Assembly (NCBI RefSeq): GCF_002934455.1
Contig: NZ_PTIR01000011.1
Coordinates: forward strand, 1-64,000
DNA: 64,000 nucleotides
Direction: 5' to 3'
Origin: Trinickia symbiotica
GTDB lineage: Bacteria; Pseudomonadota; Gammaproteobacteria; Burkholderiales; Burkholderiaceae
Shown: positions 55,628-64,000 of the stretch, piece after piece
Layout: each line of letters opens with the position of its first letter
Numbering within the stretch: the first letter of the stretch is position 1
The notes under the pieces: model-generated
Told to the model about the DNA's origin: nothing
What the model saw: only the letters and a program-made list of their open reading frames with translations
Databases searched by the model: none
Program-made: the position numbers and the translations under genes

Positions 55628-58206
55628 GCGGGGAGATGAGCGTCGCCGCCGCCCTGCCCGATCCCCTTTCGCTGAAAGCCGATTATCGGGTCGCCAAAAC
55701 CGCGTTGCTCGAGCGCTTCAAGACCGCGAGCAACGTCGACACGGCGATGCGCGCGCTCGCCCGCGCGACGGACGACGCCTTGCGGCGCGCCTGGGTCGGC
55801 TGCGAGATGCCTGCCTCGCTCGCGCTCGTCGCCGTCGGCGGCTATGGGCGCGGCGAGCTCGCTCCGTTCTCCGACATCGACATCCTGGTGTTGCTGCCCG
55901 AATCGCCCGAGCCCGCGCTCGAGGCGCGCATCGAGCGGTTCATCGGCCTCGCCTGGGATCTCGGGCTCGAGATCGGCAGCAGCGTGCGCACCGTCGGCGA
56001 ATGCCTCGAGGAGGCAGAGCGCGACATTACGGTGCGCACTTCGCTCATCGAAGCGCGGCGCATCGTCGGCAGCACGACGCTCTTTCAGCGTTTCGCGTTG
56101 CGCCTGAACGAAACGCTCGATGCGCGCGCGTTCTTCCAGGCGAAAGTCCTCGAGATGCGCCAGCGTCACGCGAAGTTTCAGGACTCGCCGTACAGCCTCG
56201 AGCCGAACGTCAAGGAAAGCCCCGGCGGGCTGCGCGATTTACAGCTGATCCTCTGGATCACCCGCGCGGCGGGATTCGGCAGCAGCTGGCGCGAGCTCGA
56301 CGAGCGCGGGCTCATCACGGCGCGCGAAGCGCGCGAGCTGCGCCGCAACGAGGCGTTCCTGAAGGCATTGCGCGCGCGCCTGCACCTGATCGCGGGGCGG
56401 CGCCAGGATATGCTCGTCTTCGATCTGCAGACGGCGGCGGCCGAAAGCTTCGGCTACAAGGCGACGGCGGCGCGCCGCGCGAGCGAGCAGCTCATGCGCC
56501 GCTACTACTGGGCGGCCAAGGCGGTGACGCAGTTGGCCACGATCCTGATCCAGAACATCGAAGCGCAGCTCTTTCCGCGCACGAGCGGCGTGACGCGCGT
56601 GCTGTCCGAGCGTTTCGTCGAAAAGCAGGGCATGATCGAAATCGTCAGCGACGACGTTTTCGAGCGCACGCCCACCGCAATCCTCGAGGCGTTCCTGCTC
56701 TACGAGGCCACGCCGGGCACGAAAGGTCTGTCGGCGCGCACGCTGCGCGCGCTCTACAACGTGCGTGACGCGATGGATGCCATTTGGCGCAAGAACCCCG
56801 AGAACCGGCGCCTCTTCATGGAGATCCTCAAGCAGCCGCATGGCATCACGCATGCGCTGCGGCTCATGAATCAGACGAGCGTGCTCGGGCGCTATCTGCT
56901 GAATTTCCGGCGCATCGTCGGGCAAATGCAGCACGACCTCTATCACGTCTACACGGTCGATCAGCACATCCTGATGGTGCTGCGCAATCTGCGCCGCTTC
57001 GCGCTCGCGGAGCATGCGCACGAGTATCCGTTCTGCAGCCAGCTCATGGCGAACTTCGAACGCCAATGGGTGCTCTATGTCGCGGCGCTCTTTCACGACA
57101 TCGCCAAGGGCCGCGGCGGCGATCATTCGACGCTCGGCATGGCCGACGCGCGCCGCTTTTGCCGCGAGCACGGCATCACGGGCGACGACGCGGCGCTCAT
57201 CGTCTGGCTCGTTCAGCATCATTTGACGATGAGCCAGGTTGCGCAAAAGCAGGACACGAGCGATCCGGCGGTCATCAAGCAGTTTGCCGAGCTCGTCGGC
57301 AGCGAGCGGCGCCTGACGGCGCTCTACCTGCTCACCGTGGCCGACATTCGCGGCACGAGCCCGAAGGTCTGGAACACCTGGAAGGGCAAGCTGCTCGAGG
57401 ATCTCTATCGCACGACGCTCGCCGTGCTCGGGGGCGCGCATCCGGACCAGCATTCGGAGCTCAAGATGCGGCAGGAGGAAGCGATCGCACTGCTGCGCCT
57501 CGAGACCGTGCCCGAAAACGCGCATCGCGCACTTTGGGATCAGCTCGACGTCGGCTACTTCCTGCGGCACGATGCTGCCGACATCGCCTGGCAGACGCGC
57601 GTGCTCTACCGCCATGTCGCGGCGGACGCGCCGATCGTCCGCGCGCGCCCCTCGCCTATCGGAGAGGCGCTGCAAGTGCTGGTCTATACGCGCGATCGGC
57701 CCGATCTCTTCGCCGGCATTTGCGCTTATTTCGACCGCAACGGCCTTTCGGTGCTCGACGCGCGCGTGAACACGACGCGTCACGGCTATGCGCTCGACAA
57801 TTTCATCGTTGCCCATACCGAAGAGGACGTGCAGTACCGCAACATCGCCAATCTCGTCGAGCAGCAGCTCGCGGCCTGGCTCGCCTCCGAGGCGACGCTG
57901 CCGGAACCGTCGAAGGGCCGCCTCTCGCGGCTCTCGCGAACGTTTCCGATCACGCCGCGCGTCGACCTGCGAGCCGACGAGCGCGGGCAGTACTACATCC
58001 TGTCGATTTCGGCGAACGACCGCCTCGGTCTGCTCTACGCCATCTCGCGCGTGCTCGCGGAGCATCGCGTCGGCGTGCACGCGGCGCGCATCAACACGCT
58101 TGGCGAGCGCGTCGAGGACGTGTTCCTGCTCGACGGTCGAGGGCTTTCCGACAATCGGCTGCAGATTCAGGTCGAAACGGAGCTGCTGCGCGCGATCGCC
58201 CTTTGA
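55624..58206 (+). CDS. glnD: Bifunctional [PII] uridylyltransferase / uridylyl-removing enzyme
   Basis: 860-residue nitrogen sensor that adds or removes UMP on PII according to glutamine. The nucleotidyltransferase domain has [20 protein letters not shown] with D84 and D86. The HD hydrolase domain has [15 protein letters not shown], and two C-terminal ACT domains (about 700-780 and 800-860; [34 protein letters not shown]) sense glutamine. I start at 55624, overlapping map by four bases. The ATG at 55636 sits directly on its GGGGAG and is less likely. Confidence 0.96.
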   Translation: MSGEMSVAAALPDPLSLKADYRVAKTALLERFKTASNVDTAMRALARATDDALRRAWVGCEMPASLALVAVGGYGRGELAPFSDIDILVLLPESPEPALEARIERFIGLAWDLGLEIGSSVRTVGECLEEAERDITVRTSLIEARRIVGSTTLFQRFALRLNETLDARAFFQAKVLEMRQRHAKFQDSPYSLEPNVKESPGGLRDLQLILWITRAAGFGSSWRELDERGLITAREARELRRNEAFLKALRARLHLIAGRRQDMLVFDLQTAAAESFGYKATAARRASEQLMRRYYWAAKAVTQLATILIQNIEAQLFPRTSGVTRVLSERFVEKQGMIEIVSDDVFERTPTAILEAFLLYEATPGTKGLSARTLRALYNVRDAMDAIWRKNPENRRLFMEILKQPHGITHALRLMNQTSVLGRYLLNFRRIVGQMQHDLYHVYTVDQHILMVLRNLRRFALAEHAHEYPFCSQLMANFERQWVLYVAALFHDIAKGRGGDHSTLGMADARRFCREHGITGDDAALIVWLVQHHLTMSQVAQKQDTSDPAVIKQFAELVGSERRLTALYLLTVADIRGTSPKVWNTWKGKLLEDLYRTTLAVLGGAHPDQHSELKMRQEEAIALLRLETVPENAHRALWDQLDVGYFLRHDAADIAWQTRVLYRHVAADAPIVRARPSPIGEALQVLVYTRDRPDLFAGICAYFDRNGLSVLDARVNTTRHGYALDNFIVAHTEEDVQYRNIANLVEQQLAAWLASEATLPEPSKGRLSRLSRTFPITPRVDLRADERGQYYILSISANDRLGLLYAISRVLAEHRVGVHAARINTLGERVEDVFLLDGRGLSDNRLQIQVETELLRAIAL

Positions 58207-58279
58207 GCCGTAAGCCCGCGCGGCTACTCTGCCGTCGATAATCGGGCTTCCTCTGTTATTGCATCTTTTTCGAGAATTT

Positions 58280-59968
58280 ATGCGCGTCAAGTTGACAGCC
58301 AAGCATCCGCGACCGGCCGCGCCGGATCGCGCGCCTGTCCGTGCCGGCAGCCCTTCCGGACGAAAACCGGTTCGCGCCGCCGCCCCCGCCAAGCCGGCGG
58401 GAGCGGCGGCGTCCGGAGGCCGACAGGACCGCTCGCCGGCCAAGGCGCCAGGCGCCGCGCCGAAGCCGAAGCCAAGCAGTAGCGCTCGCCCCGATCGCGC
58501 ACCGGCCAGGAAGACGCCGCGTGCGAGCGATTCCGCGACACAACCCGCGAAGGCGAAACCGGCCGGCCGCAAAGTGACGCCCGGCGCGCGCCGGAGCGAA
58601 ACCGAGGCGGGAAACGGCGCGCGGAAGACCGGCAGTCCAGTCAAGCGCTCGGGCGACGGGTTCGCTGCCCGATCCGCGCACACTGAACGCCGGGACCGCG
58701 ACGAGCGCAGACCGCAGGCGGTCGAACGCGCGAGCGGCGAGCAGGCCACGCGATCGAGGCAGCCAGAGCGTCGGGAAGGCGAAGCGCGCAAGCCGCAATC
58801 CACCAAGCGCTCGATTGGCGAGCGGGCCGCACGCTCGACGCAGACCGATCGTGGGGAAGGCGAACAGCGCAGGCCTCAATCGGCCAAACGCGCGAGCGGC
58901 GAGCGGGTCGCGCGCGCAACGCACACAGAACGTGGGGAACGCGAGCAGCGCCGGCCTCAACCCGTCAAACGCGCCAGCGGCGAGCGAGCCGCCCTCGCAA
59001 CCCACGCCGAACGTGGGGAACGCGGGGAACGCAGGCCTCAACCCGTCAAACGCGCCAGCGGCGAGCGGGCCGCGCGCGCAACCCACGCCGAACGTGGGGA
59101 ACGCGAGCAGCGCAGGCCTCAACCCGTTAAGCGCGCCAGCGGCGAGCGAGCCGCGCGACGCTCCACGCACACCGAAGGCCCGGAACGCGAGCAGCACGAC
59201 GGCGACACGTCCGGCACCCTGCGCCTATCGAAGCGGATGTCCGAGCTCGGCCTTTGCTCGCGCCGTGAGGCCGACGAGTGGATCGAGAACGGCTGGGTGA
59301 GCGTCGATGGCGTACGCGTCGATACGCTCGGCGCGCGCGTGCGTCCCGACCAGCGCATCGAAGTCAGCGCCGATGCGCGCGCGGTGCAGGCGCGCCAGGT
59401 GACGGTCCTGCTGCACAAGCCTGTCGGCTACGTTTCGGGCCAGGCCGAAGACGGCTACGAACCCGCGATCACGCTCGTTACGGCGGCGAATCGCTGGGAT
59501 GGCGATCGCTCGCCGCTGCGGTTTTCGGCAACCCACCTGCGTGGCTTGGCGCCGGCGGGCCGGCTCGACATCGATTCGACAGGGCTCCTCGTGCTGACGC
59601 AGGACGGCCGTATTGCCAAGCTGCTCATCGGCGAGCATTCGGGCGTGGAAAAGGAGTATCTCGTGCGCGTCGCCTATGGCGAGCGCACGACCGACGTCGC
59701 GCAGCACTTTCCGGCGGACAAGCTCGCGTTGCTGCGGTACGGCCTCTCGCTCGACGGCAGCCAGCTAAAGCCGGCCAAGGTCAGCTGGCAAAACGGAGAG
59801 CAGCTGCGCTTCGTGCTTCGCGAAGGCAAGAAGCGGCAGATCCGCCGCATGTGCGAACTGGTCGGCCTGCAGGTGGTGGGATTGAAGCGCGTGCGGATGG
59901 GCAGTGTAACGCTCGGCGCCCTGCCGCCGGGGAAATGGCGCTATCTGCTGCCGAACGAGGCGTTTTGA
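58280..59968 (+). CDS. 23S rRNA pseudouridine synthase (RluB/RluF type) with long repeat-rich N-terminus
   Basis: 562-residue protein. Residues about 320-562 are a complete RsuA-family synthase. The S4 RNA-binding domain reads RLSKRMSELGLCSRREADEW. The catalytic aspartate is in GRLDIDSTGLLVLTQDG. KEYLVRVAYGERTTDV and GKKRQIRRMCELVGLQVVGL follow. The CSRREAD and RQIRRMCE wording resembles RluF as well as RluB. The first 310 residues are low-complexity Ala/Pro/Lys/Arg sequence with six tandem 27-residue repeats. That tail is probably disordered and RNA-binding. It follows glnD by 73 bases. Confidence 0.9.
   Translation: MRVKLTAKHPRPAAPDRAPVRAGSPSGRKPVRAAAPAKPAGAAASGGRQDRSPAKAPGAAPKPKPSSSARPDRAPARKTPRASDSATQPAKAKPAGRKVTPGARRSETEAGNGARKTGSPVKRSGDGFAARSAHTERRDRDERRPQAVERASGEQATRSRQPERREGEARKPQSTKRSIGERAARSTQTDRGEGEQRRPQSAKRASGERVARATHTERGEREQRRPQPVKRASGERAALATHAERGERGERRPQPVKRASGERAARATHAERGEREQRRPQPVKRASGERAARRSTHTEGPEREQHDGDTSGTLRLSKRMSELGLCSRREADEWIENGWVSVDGVRVDTLGARVRPDQRIEVSADARAVQARQVTVLLHKPVGYVSGQAEDGYEPAITLVTAANRWDGDRSPLRFSATHLRGLAPAGRLDIDSTGLLVLTQDGRIAKLLIGEHSGVEKEYLVRVAYGERTTDVAQHFPADKLALLRYGLSLDGSQLKPAKVSWQNGEQLRFVLREGKKRQIRRMCELVGLQVVGLKRVRMGSVTLGALPPGKWRYLLPNEAF
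58679..59164 (+). repeat. Six tandem 81-bp repeats coding 27-residue units in the pseudouridine synthase
   Basis: Units follow the pattern HxERGEREQRRPQPVKRASG then ERAARAT. They start at about 58679 and every 81 bases after it, ending at 59164. The later three units are nearly identical and the earlier ones more diverged, consistent with recent in-frame duplication from one side. Confidence 0.85.
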
Positions 59969-60044
59969 GCGGGGCAGCGCCGGCGCTCGAGCGGACTCGG
60001 CGCTCGAGCGCGACCCGGGTGCTCCAAAGCCGGCGCAGCCAAGC

Positions 60045-60072
60045 GCTGCTGCATCACAGGCGATGCAGCAGC
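60045..60072. terminator. Stem-loop between convergent pseudouridine synthase and def genes
   Basis: GCTGCTGCATC pairs perfectly with GATGCAGCAGC (11 bp, 6-base loop) in the 132-base convergent gap. There is no T tract. A two-way terminator or mRNA 3'-end stabiliser is likely. Confidence 0.55.
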
Positions 60073-60100
60073 CACGGCCGCCCGGCACCTGCGCTGTACG

Positions 60101-62703
<2,603 letters not shown>

Positions 62704-62759
62704 TCAGTTGATCCCGCATTATCGCAGGCAAGCCCGGGCTTGCGTTCACCGGGGCAGGA

Positions 62760-63998
62760 TCATTGGCTGAATAGCCGACGCGTTGCCGCCGAGCCGGCCG
62801 GAATGCCGGCCTCCTCGAGCTTCGCATAGAGCGTCATGAGCTGCTTCTCGATCGCGAGCAATGCCGCTTCGGGCAGCGGCCGCCGCTGATCGTCGACGAC
62901 GCGTCCCCCGATGCGCTCGGCGAGCGACTTCGCGTAGTCGCACATGAGCCTGAACGGCAAGATGTCTTCGTCGGCGACGGGCACGTCGAGAATCAGCGTG
63001 ATCGTCTGCCCTCCCTTGTAGGTGAGGTCGTCGCGCAGAAAATTGGTATCGCCGAACTGCAGCATGAAGACGGGGCTTTGCTTCGCATCGAGCTTCACGA
63101 AGCGCGTGCCGTCGCGTGAGAGCAGCAAGCCGTCTTGAGAAGCGACGGCCTGCACGTAGTTCGCCGACCATGGCGCGCCGTCGGAAAGCACGTTGATCGA
63201 GAGCTGCGCATCGCACTGCGCCGAGAATGCGTCGAGCTCGCGCGCCATCGAGACCGTCTCGAGCATGTCGGGAAACTCCGGCCCGCCGTCTACCGCGTCG
63301 GCAAACTGCTGCACGCCCGAGACGAATTCGGAAAACTCGAGCTCGTTGAGCGCGCCCGATCGATTCGCGAGCTGCACGGCCGCGCGCATCTCTTCATAGC
63401 GATGCCCGCTTTGCAGCAGCTCCCAGCCGGCCCCGCCTTCGGGCTTGCCTTCGATATAGACGGGCTTGCTGCCCGCACGCCGCAGCCTTTGCGCAAACGG
63501 CATCGCCTTGTCGCCGGCAATGGGGCCGCCGAGGCGGATCGGCACGACGCAGTCGATGCGCCGATCGACGACGTGCGGCGGCGCGGCCGAGATCGTCGTC
63601 GCGGCCGGAGCGATCGGCTCCTCGGGCTTCGCGGCGCCACTCTCGTCGATCGAGGGCTCCGCTTCGTCCAGATAGCCGTTCGGTATCGTACTGTCGGCTT
63701 GGATGTCGGCCGGTGTGTCGAGCGGCGCGGCGCCGCCGAAGCTCGGCTCGATGCGCCCGCTCGCCCCTTGGCGCGGGGCCTCCCCCACATCCGGCTCGCG
63801 CCGCGCGGTCGGACGCGCGGGCTCGATGAACGGCCGCTCTTCCTCGTGATCGTGGCGCGTATGCGGATCGACAGTATCGGGCGGCATTGGTCTCGGCATC
63901 CGGCGACGGACCTTCGCCGCAGCCCACGCGTTGTACACGACCACGCCCCCTACCACCACGGCACCCGCGCCGATCAATCCGAGTGTCAACTCGTCCAT
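62760..63998 (-). CDS. zipA: Cell division protein ZipA
   Basis: 412-residue inner-membrane division protein that tethers FtsZ. One N-terminal helix (LTLGLIGAGAVVVGGVVVYN), a long charged and proline-rich linker (about 30-145), and the C-terminal FtsZ-binding domain (about 255-390; FSAQCDAQLSINVLSDGAPW, ITLILDVPVADEDILPFRLM). It is 80 bases upstream of ligA, the usual zipA-ligA order. The start codon lies three bases from the window edge, so an upstream start cannot be excluded. Confidence 0.88.
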   Translation of the reverse strand: MDELTLGLIGAGAVVVGGVVVYNAWAAAKVRRRMPRPMPPDTVDPHTRHDHEEERPFIEPARPTARREPDVGEAPRQGASGRIEPSFGGAAPLDTPADIQADSTIPNGYLDEAEPSIDESGAAKPEEPIAPAATTISAAPPHVVDRRIDCVVPIRLGGPIAGDKAMPFAQRLRRAGSKPVYIEGKPEGGAGWELLQSGHRYEEMRAAVQLANRSGALNELEFSEFVSGVQQFADAVDGGPEFPDMLETVSMARELDAFSAQCDAQLSINVLSDGAPWSANYVQAVASQDGLLLSRDGTRFVKLDAKQSPVFMLQFGDTNFLRDDLTYKGGQTITLILDVPVADEDILPFRLMCDYAKSLAERIGGRVVDDQRRPLPEAALLAIEKQLMTLYAKLEEAGIPAGSAATRRLFSQ

Positions 63999-64000
63999 GC

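Noticed and set aside
56239-58806. An 855-residue leftward frame antisense to glnD and the pseudouridine synthase
   Set aside because: Codon bias and composition mirror the genuine genes on the other strand, and there is no recognisable domain.

Overview
The window is high-GC DNA from a betaproteobacterium of the Burkholderia sensu lato group (Burkholderia, Paraburkholderia, Caballeronia, Trinickia). The gene order rpsB-tsf-pyrH-frr-uppS-cdsA-dxr-rseP-bamA-skp-lpxD-fabZ-lpxA-lpxB-rnhB, the divergent ppsA/ppsR pair and the guaB-guaA pair with smpB nearby all fit that group. The genus is inferred from protein style and synteny, not from a search. I saw no rRNA, tRNA or CRISPR array.

Region A (1-1372) is a rearrangement scar. 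It holds the edge of an IS66-type element, the start and an internal piece of a porin gene, and a piece of a chemotaxis receptor fused in frame to the porin piece.

Region B (1373-15807) is a catabolic locus for an unidentified polyol or ketose. Reading leftwards from a GntR/UTRA regulator it encodes a MalEFG-like importer, a zinc-type dehydrogenase, an FGGY sugar kinase, a MalK/UgpC-type ATPase, a DhaK-DhaL fusion kinase and a second, ribose-type importer. A class I aldolase is transcribed divergently. Two perfect 12-bp palindromes flank the divergent promoter region. The genes suggest uptake, oxidation, phosphorylation and aldol cleavage to triose units.

Region C (15900-20520) is a LysR-controlled operon: a CitE-like acyl-CoA lyase, a class III CoA-transferase and a 2-hydroxycarboxylate transporter. 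Together they could import, activate and cleave a hydroxy acid such as malate or citramalate.

Region D (20521-27245) is accessory and decaying. It has a broken membrane protein gene, a LysR gene frameshifted in a GTGC tetranucleotide repeat, a secreted metallo-hydrolase, an intact AbiEi antitoxin next to an AbiEii toxin that has lost its catalytic part, an SGNH hydrolase, and clusters of the 10-mer GATACCGTCA beside the 3' end of guaA.

Region E (27246-63998) is the conserved chromosome: guaA, guaB, an EamA transporter, rnfH-ratA, smpB, an SPFH/NfeD pair, ppsA/ppsR, the envelope-biogenesis and translation cluster (38.3-54.4 kb, all leftward), map-glnD, a repeat-rich RluB/RluF-type pseudouridine synthase, and def-ligA-zipA.
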